Assembly (NCBI GenBank): GCA_016874945.1
Contig: VGSO01000066.1
Coordinates: 1-11,148 of the forward strand
Length of the DNA stretch: 11,148 nucleotides
Direction: 5' to 3'
Source of the DNA: Deltaproteobacteria bacterium
GTDB taxonomy: Bacteria; Desulfobacterota; Desulfobaccia; Desulfobaccales; 0-14-0-80-60-11
Positions 1 through 6,536 of the stretch are shown in pieces. The number at the start of each line of letters is the position of its first letter. Within the stretch, counting starts at the first letter, position 1. A program made the position numbers and the translations under genes. The notes below the pieces were generated by a model. That model worked only from the letters and a program-made list of their open reading frames with translations, did no database searches and was not told the DNA's origin.

Positions 1-524
1 GTCCCCAGGATGGCGAGGCCGGCGTCCTTGAGGCGGTTTAAGGTGTCGGCCAGGTTGGTGACCCGGTAAACGGGGAGGTATTCCAAGGCCCCCGCCGCGG
101 CCTTGGCCACTGCGGGGGTCGCGCCCACGGCCCGGTCCTTGGGGATGATGAGGCCGTGGGCCCCCGCGGCCAGGGCGCTCCTGATCAGGTTCCCCAGGTT
201 CATGGGGTCGGTGAGGCCGTCCGCGGCCACCAGGAGCGCGGGTTCAGTGAGAGCGGCGACGGCGTCCAGCAAGGCGTCTTCCGTCTGGTAGGCGTATGCC
301 CCCCGCCGGGCCAGAATCCCCTGGTGGCGGGCAGTTCCCGCCAGGCGGTCCAGGGCGGCCCGCTCCACTGTGCGAAAGCGCACCCCCGCGGCCTGGGCGA
401 GAAGGCGCGCTTCACCCACCCAGGCGCCTTTCGCCCCCTGGGCCACCAGGACTTCTTCCAGGGGGGAGTCCGCCTGCTTCAGGGCGGCTAAAACCGGGTG
501 CCGGCCGTAGATGATCTGAGACAT
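1..524 (-). CDS. rlmB: RlmB/TrmH-family 23S rRNA (guanosine-2'-O-)-methyltransferase, C-terminus cut by window edge
   Basis: The frame is open from an ATG at 524 down to the left edge, giving the first 174 residues of a family usually about 240-260 long. Residues 5-16 (YGRHPVLAALKQ) match the start of the TrmH substrate-binding domain, and the HQGI motif lies at 67-70. The SPOUT methyltransferase domain follows, with motif 1 at 102-117 (DGLTDPMNLGNLIRSA, N109 and R115 conserved) and a stretch at 121-152 (GAHGLIIPKDRA then TPAVAKAAAGALEYLPV) typical of RlmB. The family methylates a ribose 2'-OH in 23S rRNA (G2251 in E. coli) using S-adenosylmethionine bound in the trefoil knot. The knot motifs 2 and 3 lie outside the window, so an intact active site cannot be confirmed. 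No Shine-Dalgarno is visible: the start follows an A-rich run that abuts a long palindrome. The gene lies 84 bp downstream of hicA on the same strand. A tRNA TrmH paralogue is less likely. Confidence 0.88.
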   Translation of the reverse strand, partial: MSQIIYGRHPVLAALKQADSPLEEVLVAQGAKGAWVGEARLLAQAAGVRFRTVERAALDRLAGTARHQGILARRGAYAYQTEDALLDAVAALTEPALLVAADGLTDPMNLGNLIRSALAAGAHGLIIPKDRAVGATPAVAKAAAGALEYLPVYRVTNLADTLNRLKDAGLAILG

Positions 525-533
525 GGTTTTTTT

Positions 534-604
534 AACCGCAGATGAACGCCGATAAACACAGATTTTAATTAATTATCTGCGTACATCGGCGTTCATCGGC
601 GGTT
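534..604. repeat. Long imperfect palindrome, AACACAGAT-type (copy 1)
   Basis: The 30-nt arm at 534-563 pairs with the arm at 575-604 around an AT-only 11-nt loop, with 26 of 30 positions complementary. Each arm is three repeats of a 10-11-nt unit of the type AAC-NCAGAT. The middle unit reads GCCGAT on one arm and ATCGGC on the other, so the pairing is kept by matched changes relative to copy 2. It fills almost the whole gap between the hicA stop (609-611) and the rlmB start (524). In the direction of hicA and rlmB transcription it is followed by an A-run, not a T-run, so it is not a classic intrinsic terminator for hicBA. Confidence 0.85.
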
Positions 605-608
605 TCCA

Positions 609-848
609 TTAAGTCTGATTATAAGCGGCTAGAAAATCTTCCCTGGAGATTCCTGCCTGATGGCAGAGAGTCCTTAGGGTGGAAGACTTGATATATGGAT
701 GACTGGGCATGGTTAAAGGCGTTTTGGTCCCATCCGGGTTTTCTCTAATCATGGCGATGTGTTCCCTATCTCGCAACAGCCGGAAGCCCAATATCTCCAA
801 AGCGCTTATGACCCGACGTTTGGGAGCGTCTAGGGGAAACTTGGCCAT
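609..848 (-). CDS. hicA: HicA family toxin (mRNA interferase)
   Basis: This 79-residue protein belongs to the HicA/YcfA family: small double-stranded-RNA-binding-fold toxins that cleave mRNA until neutralised by HicB. Visible family features are the N-terminal helix region with GFRLLRDREH at 21-30, the likely catalytic histidine H30 in place of the usual GSH context, NPDG at 37-40, MPSHPYIKSSTLRT at 47-60 and the C-terminal AGISREDF at 65-72. Length is normal and the frame is intact, so the toxin looks potentially active. Its ATG shares one base with the stop of hicB (TAATG), with a GAGGT ribosome site inside the hicB end at 852-856 only three bases upstream. This implies translational coupling with antitoxin made first. 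The order hicB-hicA is the reverse of the order in many HicAB loci but is also common. Substrate preference cannot be read from the sequence. Confidence 0.88.
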   Translation of the reverse strand: MAKFPLDAPKRRVISALEILGFRLLRDREHIAMIRENPDGTKTPLTMPSHPYIKSSTLRTLCHQAGISREDFLAAYNQT

Positions 849-1072
849 TAAACCTCGACCCCGGCTTCTGCGACAAACGCTTCCAATATCGGCGGTTCGA
901 CTTGCAATACTTCTTCTCCAAAAGTTTCGAGATGGAATCGAATAGCCGAGGTCACATCCGACAGGGCTTCTTCATAAGAGTCTCCTTGCCCCACCACAAC
1001 GCCTTTTAGTCCTAAGGGATAGGCCACATACCCGTCCGGATGCCTTTCCACGATAATTTTAATTCTTTTCAT
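848..1072 (-). CDS. hicB: HicB family antitoxin, short form without DNA-binding domain
   Basis: This 74-residue protein is a HicB-type antitoxin with a partial RNase H-like fold. The family pattern is clear: ERHPDGYVAYPLGLKGVVVGQGDSYEEALSDVTSAIRFHLETFG, residues 9-52. It should bind and block HicA encoded immediately downstream. The protein ends about 20 residues after the core, so there is no room for the C-terminal ribbon-helix-helix or HTH domain that longer HicB proteins use for autoregulation. Any promoter control would need another mechanism or only the HicAB complex. The start is well supported by a GGAGGT ribosome site nine bases upstream (1082-1087). It diverges from xerD across a 115-bp gap holding the second palindrome and a symmetric TATAAT element. 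Confidence 0.88.
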   Translation of the reverse strand: MKRIKIIVERHPDGYVAYPLGLKGVVVGQGDSYEEALSDVTSAIRFHLETFGEEVLQVEPPILEAFVAEAGVEV

Positions 1073-1081
1073 AAATCTAAG

Positions 1082-1087
1082 ACCTCC
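1082..1087 (-). promoter_or_regulatory. Strong Shine-Dalgarno of hicB
   Basis: On the minus strand the sequence reads GGAGGT, nine bases before the hicB ATG at 1072. It is the clearest ribosome binding site in this part of the window, in contrast to rlmB and the DAC-like gene, which lack one. Strong initiation of the antitoxin fits the need for excess HicB over HicA. Confidence 0.75.
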
Positions 1088-1100
1088 AAAGTACCCTCAA

Positions 1101-1164
1101 ATTAACACAGATTAACCTAGATTTTTAAATATTTATCTGTGTCTATCTGGGTTCATCTGTGGTT
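1101..1164. repeat. Degenerate palindrome, AACACAGAT-type (copy 2)
   Basis: The arm at 1101-1122 pairs with 1135-1156 (about 16 of 22 positions) around an AT-only loop at 1123-1134. The right arm continues to 1164 and ends CATCTGTGGTT. Its 30-nt right arm (1135-1164) is identical to the right arm of copy 1 (575-604) at 23 of 30 positions, so the two are members of one repeat family in the same orientation. Together they bracket the hicBA operon. This copy occupies most of the divergent hicB/xerD intergenic region. Confidence 0.75.
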
Positions 1165-1175
1165 ATAATTATAAC
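1162..1175. promoter_or_regulatory. Symmetric GTTATAATTATAAC element, possible bidirectional -10 or operator
   Basis: This is a perfect 14-nt palindrome that contains TATAAT on both strands (1164-1169 on plus, 1168-1173 on minus). It sits 12 bases before the xerD start, in the divergent hicB/xerD gap. As a plus-strand -10 it would give xerD a very short leader. I cannot find a matching TTGACA-like -35 at proper spacing, so promoter function is only a possibility. A palindromic operator is an equal alternative. Confidence 0.35.
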
Positions 1176-1187
1176 AGATTTCGAGCC

Positions 1188-2072
1188 ATGGACGCGGAAC
1201 TGAGCCAATTTTACCAGCACCTGGCGGTGGAGCGGGGCTTGGCGGCCCTGACCCTGGAGGCTTACTCCCGGGACTTGCGGGACTTTCAGGAGTTCCTCCT
1301 GGAGCGGGGTCTGGAGCAGTGGACCCAGGTGGGGCTTCCCCACCTCCAGGACTACCTGGCGGCTCTCGCGGCCCGCAATCTTTCGGCCCGGAGCCGCTCC
1401 CGCCGGCTGTCGGCCCTGCGCCAGTTTTTCCGGTTCCTGCAGCGGGAGGAAGTGGCCGCGGCCAACCCGGTGGAGCTCCTGGATTCCCCCCGCCTGCCCC
1501 GGAAACTCCCCCAGGTGTTGGGCGAGCCGGAGGTGGCCGCGCTATTGAATGCGCCGGATTCCTCTACTCCCGCGGGCCAACGGGACGCGGCGCTCCTGGA
1601 GGTCCTTTACGCCACCGGCCTCCGGGTGTCGGAACTCGTGGGCCTCACCCTGAAGCAGGTGGATCTCCGCCGGGGGATGGTGCGGCCCCGGGGCAAAGGC
1701 TCCAAGGAGCGGGTGGTGCCTATGGTGCCCACGGCGGTGGAAAAGTTGCAAGCATACCTAAACCAGGGGCGTCCCCAATTGCTCCAGGGCCGGGACAGCC
1801 CCTATCTGTTCGTCAACCGTCGGGGCGGGCGCCTCAGCCGCCAGGGATTCTGGAAGATTTTGAAGCAGTACGCCCGCCAGGCCGGGGTGCGGGACTTGAG
1901 CCCACACACCCTGCGCCACTCCTTCGCCACCCATCTTTTGAGCCGGGGGGCGAACCTGCGGGCTTTGCAGATGCTCCTGGGCCACGCGGATTTGGCCACC
2001 ACCCAGATTTACACCCACCTGGACGCGGCGCGCCTGAGGGAGGCGCACCAGAAGGCGCATCCACGGCCATGA
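1188..2072 (+). CDS. xerD: Site-specific tyrosine recombinase XerD
   Basis: This 294-residue protein is full length for XerC/XerD recombinases, which resolve chromosome dimers at dif. The N-terminal SAM-like core-binding domain covers about residues 3-95 (QFYQHLAVERGLAALTLEAYSRDLRDF). The catalytic domain follows with all active-site residues in place: R146 (YATGLRVSE), K170 (RGKGSKERVVP), H240 and R243 (HTLRHSFATHLL), H266 (LLGHADLATT) and the nucleophile Y275 (QIYTH). The C-terminal tail LREAHQKAHPRP resembles XerD more than XerC. The chosen ATG fits the usual XerD N-terminus, although the ribosome site is weak. It is the first gene of a two-gene unit: its TGA overlaps the next ATG as ATGA. 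There are no integron or phage genes nearby, which supports a housekeeping Xer role rather than an integrase. Confidence 0.93.
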   Translation: MDAELSQFYQHLAVERGLAALTLEAYSRDLRDFQEFLLERGLEQWTQVGLPHLQDYLAALAARNLSARSRSRRLSALRQFFRFLQREEVAAANPVELLDSPRLPRKLPQVLGEPEVAALLNAPDSSTPAGQRDAALLEVLYATGLRVSELVGLTLKQVDLRRGMVRPRGKGSKERVVPMVPTAVEKLQAYLNQGRPQLLQGRDSPYLFVNRRGGRLSRQGFWKILKQYARQAGVRDLSPHTLRHSFATHLLSRGANLRALQMLLGHADLATTQIYTHLDAARLREAHQKAHPRP

Positions 2073-4732
2073 CCCGCGCCGCCCCCCCGGCCCCGGCCCG
2101 CACCAAAGAGGTGATCACCACCCACCTCAACGCCGACTTTGACGCCATGGCCTCCATGGTGGCGGCCAAGAAGCTCTACCCCGAGGCCCTCATGGTCTTC
2201 CCCGGCTCCCAGGAGCGGAGCCTCCGGGACTTTTTCATCCGCTCCAGCTTCTATTTTATGGACTTCGCCCGGGTGCGCCAGGTGCCCACGGAAGAGATCA
2301 AGCGCCTCATCCTGGTGGACACCCGCCAGGTCTCCCGCATCGGCAAGTTCGCCGAAGCCGCCGCCTCACCCGAAGTGGACATCCACATTTACGATCACCA
2401 CCCCGATTCCCCCGACGACGTCCACGGCAGCCTGGAAGTGGTGGAGAACCTGGGGTCCACCACCGCGGTGCTCACCAGAATTATAAAAGAACGAGGCATC
2501 CCCCTCACGCCCCAGGAAGCCACCGTCATGGCCCTGGGGATTTTCGAGGACACCGGCTCCTTCACCTTTTCCTCCACCACCCCCGAAGACTTTGAAGCCG
2601 CGGCTTATCTCCTGCGCCAGGGGGCGGACCTCAACGTGGTGTCCGAAATCCTCACCAAGGACCTGGACGCCATGCAGGTGGCCCTGTTGAACGACCTCCT
2701 GGAGCACTCCAGCAGCTTCCACGTGGACGGGGTGGAGGTGGTCATCGCCTGCACCACCTCGCCGGAATACGTGCCGGACTTCGCGGTGGTGGCCCACAAA
2801 CTCATGGACATGGAAAACCTCCAGGTCCTTTTCGCCCTGGCCCAGATGGAGGACCGGGTTTACGTGGTGGGGCGCAGCCGCCTGCCCGAGGTGGACGTCT
2901 CGGAAATCCTGGGGGAACTGGGGGGCGGCGGCCACCCTTACGCGGCTTCCGCAGCCATCAAGGATGTGCCCCTGGCCCAGGTGGAGGAGAGGCTGCGCCA
3001 GCTCCTTCAGACCCGGGTCCACCCCCTGCGCCGGGCCAAGGACATCATGAGTTTTCCGGTGAAGTCGATCTCCCCGGAGGTCACCCTGGAGGGGGCCGAA
3101 CTCCTTATGAACCGTTATTCCATTAACGCCATGCCGGTGATCAGCGCCGAAAGGCTGGTGGGGCTTATTTCCCGCCAGACCGTGGAGAAGGGCATCTACC
3201 ACGGCCTCAAGGATCATCAGGTAAAGGAGTATATGACCACGGAGGTCGTGTTCGTGGGCCCCGAAGCCACCCTGGCGGAAATCCGGGAGCGCCTGGTGAT
3301 CAACAAGCAGCGCCTGCTGCCGGTGTTGGAAGACGAGGGCCAGGTGGTGGGCGTGGTGAGCCGCACCGACCTGCTGCACCTGCTCATCTCCCAGGCCGAA
3401 GAGGCCCAATGGTCCCAGCCCCTGCGCAAGAAAAATATCGTGGGCCTGGTCCGGGAGCGCCTGCCCAAGCACATCCAGGAAATCCTGCGCCAGGCCGGCC
3501 AGGCGGCCGCGGAGTTGGGCTACAATGCCTACCTGGTGGGAGGAGTGGTCCGGGACCTGATCCTGCGCCATGAAAACCTGGACATCGACATTGTTATCGA
3601 AGGCGACGGCATTATCTTCGCCCGCCGCTTCGCCTCCCGCTTCGGAGTGCGGCACCGGGAGTTCCAGAAGTTCAAGACCGCGGTGATCATCTTCCCCGAC
3701 GATTTTAAAATCGACGTGGCCACGGCCCGCACCGAATATTACGAAACCCCGGGGGCGCTCCCGGTGGTGGAATACAGCTCCATCAAGATGGACCTCTACC
3801 GCCGGGATTTTACCATCAATACCCTGGCCCTGAAGCTCAATCCCGGGGAATTCGGCACCCTGCTGGACTTCTTCGGGGCGCAGCGGGATCTCAAGGAAAG
3901 GATTATCAGCCTTCTCCACAACCTGAGTTTCGTGGAGGACCCCACCCGGGTCTTCCGGGCCATCCGCTTCGAGCAGCGCTTCAAGTTACGCATCAGCAAG
4001 CTCACCGCCAATCTCATCAACAACGCGGTGCGGAACAACTTTTTCGACCGCCTTTCCGGGGCCCGGCTTTTTCAGGAACTGAAACTTATTCTCCAGGAAG
4101 AGAACCCCCTTCCCGCGGTGGCCCGGTTGGCGGAATTCGACCTGCTGAAAGCCGTCCACTCCCGGCTGGTCTATGACGAGGGCACCCGGGTGATGATGGA
4201 AAGGGTCCAGGGGGTGCTGGCGTGGTTTGACCTGTTGTACCTGGATGAAAAATTTGATAAGTGGCTGGTCTATTTCCTGGGGCTGGTGGAGCCTTTGGAC
4301 ACGCCGGAATTGAAGGAGATGCTGTCGCGCTTTAAGCTCTCTCCCAAGCTGGAGGCGAACATTGCCGGGGGCAAAGCCGCCGCGGATGAGATGCTCCTCA
4401 GGCTGTTTCACCTGGGGCGGGAACCCAACCGCCACCAGCTTTACCACCTGCTGGCGCCCCTGGGCACGCCATACCTGCTCTACATGATGGCCAAATCCAA
4501 GCAGGAAATTTCCCGCCGGTCCATATCCCTCTTTTTCACCCACCTGAAGCACCTGCAGCCGGAGTTTAAAGGCCGGGACCTGTTGGCCATGGGCTTTGCC
4601 CCCGGGCCCCACATCAAAGATATGCTGGAGGCGCTCCACGAAGCCCGGCTGAACGAGGAAATCAAGAGCAAGACCGAGGAGCGGGAGTTGATCCGGCGGC
4701 AGTTCGGCCAAGCCATTCGGTCCGCGGGGTGA
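2069..4732 (+). CDS. DHH-CBS-CBS-tRNA nucleotidyltransferase fusion protein (CCA/CC/A-adding family)
   Basis: This 887-residue multidomain protein begins with a DHH phosphoesterase domain: NADFD at 21-25, LVDTRQ at 82-87, DHHP at 109-112, GSTTA at 129-133, and a DHHA1-type GGGGHPYAAS at 285-294. All metal-binding motifs look intact. Two CBS domains follow (about 322-380 and 385-445), likely adenosine-nucleotide sensors. The rest is a class II polymerase-beta-type tRNA nucleotidyltransferase: GG at 491-492, catalytic D505 and D507 in LDIDIVIEGDG, RRDFTIN at 578-584 and EDPTRVFRAIRF at 623-634, then a long helical body. The family rebuilds tRNA 3' CCA ends; in Geobacter and Aquifex, CC- and A-adding are split between enzymes, and poly(A) polymerase is also possible, so specificity is open. 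The DHH part may be an RNase or nanoRNase. The ATG overlaps the xerD stop (ATGA), indicating coupled translation. The frame is open upstream to 1319, but that part is a shadow of xerD. Confidence 0.92.
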   Translation: MTRAAPPAPARTKEVITTHLNADFDAMASMVAAKKLYPEALMVFPGSQERSLRDFFIRSSFYFMDFARVRQVPTEEIKRLILVDTRQVSRIGKFAEAAASPEVDIHIYDHHPDSPDDVHGSLEVVENLGSTTAVLTRIIKERGIPLTPQEATVMALGIFEDTGSFTFSSTTPEDFEAAAYLLRQGADLNVVSEILTKDLDAMQVALLNDLLEHSSSFHVDGVEVVIACTTSPEYVPDFAVVAHKLMDMENLQVLFALAQMEDRVYVVGRSRLPEVDVSEILGELGGGGHPYAASAAIKDVPLAQVEERLRQLLQTRVHPLRRAKDIMSFPVKSISPEVTLEGAELLMNRYSINAMPVISAERLVGLISRQTVEKGIYHGLKDHQVKEYMTTEVVFVGPEATLAEIRERLVINKQRLLPVLEDEGQVVGVVSRTDLLHLLISQAEEAQWSQPLRKKNIVGLVRERLPKHIQEILRQAGQAAAELGYNAYLVGGVVRDLILRHENLDIDIVIEGDGIIFARRFASRFGVRHREFQKFKTAVIIFPDDFKIDVATARTEYYETPGALPVVEYSSIKMDLYRRDFTINTLALKLNPGEFGTLLDFFGAQRDLKERIISLLHNLSFVEDPTRVFRAIRFEQRFKLRISKLTANLINNAVRNNFFDRLSGARLFQELKLILQEENPLPAVARLAEFDLLKAVHSRLVYDEGTRVMMERVQGVLAWFDLLYLDEKFDKWLVYFLGLVEPLDTPELKEMLSRFKLSPKLEANIAGGKAAADEMLLRLFHLGREPNRHQLYHLLAPLGTPYLLYMMAKSKQEISRRSISLFFTHLKHLQPEFKGRDLLAMGFAPGPHIKDMLEALHEARLNEEIKSKTEERELIRRQFGQAIRSAG

Positions 4733-4983
4733 TAGACGGGGGACAGGGGGTTTCGGTCTCCGGTCACTCAATGCGAGAGGCGGGGAGCATGGTATAATAC
4801 CGTTTTCGGTTTTCGGTTTTCGGTTAAAATAAATAAGATTTATCAATAAGTTACAGGTTGAGTTTGTTGCACCTGAAAGCGGACACGGTATAAGGTATAA
4901 GAAATGGCAAAGGGGTGCGGTGAGACTGCGCCCCTTAAATTTTTGGGGTTTATTAACCGGGCGTTATTGACCGAAAACCGTCT
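4733..4983. other. Convergent intergenic gap with heptamer microrepeats
   Basis: This 251-bp gap lies between the ends of two convergent genes and is much more AT-rich than the genes. It contains three tandem copies of the heptamer CGGTTTT (about 4804-4824), an inverse piece of the same motif (CCGAAAACCG, 4971-4980), and two tandem GGTATAA heptamers (4887-4900) with a third copy at 4791-4797. A hairpin with a T-run at 4910-4944 is listed separately. I see no convincing small gene here. Confidence 0.6.
4910..4944 (+). terminator. Probable intrinsic terminator of the xerD-nucleotidyltransferase unit
   Basis: A 9-bp stem (4910-4918 AAGGGGTGC with 4928-4936 GCGCCCCTT, one G-T wobble) encloses a 9-nt loop and is followed by AAATTTTT on the plus strand. 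On the minus strand there is no T-run after the stem, so it would serve the plus-strand genes. Its distance of about 180 bases from the stop codon lowers confidence. Confidence 0.45.
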
Positions 4984-6525
4984 TTAAAACAGCCGGCTCA
5001 CCAGTTGGCCGGTGCGGTACAGGGAAATGTGGCCGTCCTGGGAGATGCAGATGCCCAGCACCCAGGGGCAGTAGGCGGTGAATTCCCGGGTTACCTGGTG
5101 GCGGATGCCGCTTCCCAGGTCGCCCCTCTCCGGCGACAGGCGCAGCACCGTGGCCTTGAGACGGGCCCGGAACTGGCAGGCCTCCAGGCGGTCGTTAAAG
5201 ATCAAGGCCCCATCGGAGCGGGATAAGCCCAGGATATGGCGCTGCCACTTTTCATCCAGCGGCGCCGGCTGGGCCAGGCGCACCTGGTTCTCAATGGGCA
5301 GGTCCGCAGACTCCAACTGGGCGTCGGAGAGGCCCACCAGCAAAATGGCTCCGTGACCCCGCCGGCGGATCGTTTGCAGCAGATTTTTCAGCCAAATAAA
5401 CAAATGCCGCCGTCCGTGGCAGACCTCTTCTAACTGCCGCTCCAGTTCCTGCCAGAAAATATCTTGGAACAGGGGGATGTGCAGGTGGCCTTGGCGGTAC
5501 TCCAGCACCGACAATGGAATACGGGGACTGTGACGGCCTTTGAGGGCCACCCAGAAGTTGACCCGCCCCCGGTAGGAGATGGTGGCCAGGGGCAGCACTT
5601 CCCGCCAGGCCTGCAGCGTGGTGAGCTGGCGGTGAGACCCATGGGCCACCTGGAGCAGGCCGATAATTTTTCCCCCATAGAGGGCCAGAAAGGTGTTGCG
5701 GCCGTCGGCGTTGAGCAAAAACTGCTTGATGGACTGAAGCCCCTCGTCCAAGGAGGTATGGTTGGCGGGATGGTAAAGCAACAGCTCGGGCCAGCGTTTT
5801 TGGTAATACCCCAAAGGCCGGGTGGCGCTCATGATGGCGAAGCCGGTAACCAGCCGCTCCCCCTCCACCGAATAATACAACAGGCGCTTGAAGAGGCGCC
5901 AGGCCCGGATTACCGCCTCTTCCCCGGGGCTGCCGGGCATCTCGCAACGCTGCAGCACCGCGGCCCCGTGCAGCAAGGAGCCGATGTAGGGGCTGTCCTG
6001 GGCGTCCAGCTTGATGGTGGCGCAGGGAGCCCGCTCCAGACTTTGCAAATATCCCGCCACCACCTGCTCTTCCAGGGAATAGGGAGTGAAGGACGGCAGG
6101 CTGACCTTGGCTTCCGGGGTTTGCGACAAATGGTGCAGCACCAAGCGGCCGAACAGGATGCTCAGGAACCGGATATGGAAAGGCGACAGCAAAAAGGTGG
6201 ATTGGGAAGTGTGCAGCCGCAAGTCCAGGAGGGTGTCGGGAAGCGTCAGGCGCACCAGGTGGGACAGGCCTTCGCCGTGGCCGGTGGCCAGGTTGGGGAA
6301 GATGGTGCCCCTGATTTCCAGGGGATGGCGCTGGAAATGGAGGGTATGGCAGGGGAAAAACTCCAGCCCGCGGGCGTGGGGCGCCACCGTCGCGGCCGGC
6401 CGCTCCTCCCACTCCACCGTGCAGGTGGTGATGTCATGGATGAGGCGCTGCACCTCGGTGGTGGTGAGGGAAATTTGCAGCACCTCGGCCAGGGATTCCT
6501 GGTATTGGAGTCGGGTTTTGGGCAT
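4984..6525 (-). CDS. Protein with divergent diadenylate cyclase (DisA_N/DAC-like) domain and long N-terminal putative sensor region
   Basis: This 513-residue protein is cytosolic by appearance, with no signal peptide or clear membrane helix. The C-terminal part, about 376-510, follows the order of a DAC domain: RRRGHGAILLV (387-397) like the first DAC strand, SDGALIF (437-443) matching the catalytic DGA motif, then GDLGSGIRHQVTREFTAYCPWVLGICISQDGHISLYRTGQ (468-507), matching the GTRHRAA motif and the following VSEETGxISV strand. DAC enzymes condense two ATP into c-di-AMP. Here the RHR triad reads R475-H476-Q477 and the preceding Thr is Ile, so activity or product may differ. Residues 1-375 are not recognised; they resemble the long N-terminal regions of proteins annotated as putative DAC-associated sensor domains, which is a recollection and not a search result. 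No Shine-Dalgarno is visible; an A-run precedes the ATG. mtaD lies 130 bp upstream on the same strand, with a repeat array between them. Confidence 0.7.
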   Translation of the reverse strand: MPKTRLQYQESLAEVLQISLTTTEVQRLIHDITTCTVEWEERPAATVAPHARGLEFFPCHTLHFQRHPLEIRGTIFPNLATGHGEGLSHLVRLTLPDTLLDLRLHTSQSTFLLSPFHIRFLSILFGRLVLHHLSQTPEAKVSLPSFTPYSLEEQVVAGYLQSLERAPCATIKLDAQDSPYIGSLLHGAAVLQRCEMPGSPGEEAVIRAWRLFKRLLYYSVEGERLVTGFAIMSATRPLGYYQKRWPELLLYHPANHTSLDEGLQSIKQFLLNADGRNTFLALYGGKIIGLLQVAHGSHRQLTTLQAWREVLPLATISYRGRVNFWVALKGRHSPRIPLSVLEYRQGHLHIPLFQDIFWQELERQLEEVCHGRRHLFIWLKNLLQTIRRRGHGAILLVGLSDAQLESADLPIENQVRLAQPAPLDEKWQRHILGLSRSDGALIFNDRLEACQFRARLKATVLRLSPERGDLGSGIRHQVTREFTAYCPWVLGICISQDGHISLYRTGQLVSRLF

Positions 6526-6536
6526 ACTTTTTTAAT

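Noticed and set aside
1162..1187. Palindrome beside xerD considered as a dif or attachment site
   Set aside because: The arms do not resemble the 11-bp Xer binding sites of known dif sequences, and dif normally lies near the terminus rather than beside xerD.
1319..2068. N-terminal extension of the nucleotidyltransferase fusion frame by 250 codons
   Set aside because: This part is out of frame over the well-conserved xerD gene and has Pro/Gly-rich nonsense composition; the ATG at 2069 in an ATGA overlap fits the start of the DHH domain.
2366..3919. Antisense open frame of 517 codons opposite the DHH-CBS-nucleotidyltransferase gene
   Set aside because: It is rich in His, Gln, Val and Gly as expected for the complement of high-GC coding DNA, matches no family I know, and lies wholly over a gene with a clear domain series.
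4770..4798. TATAAT at 4793-4798 as a plus-strand promoter
   Set aside because: No -35 box at proper spacing and no plus-strand gene downstream before the convergent gene; it is also part of a local GGTATAA repeat.
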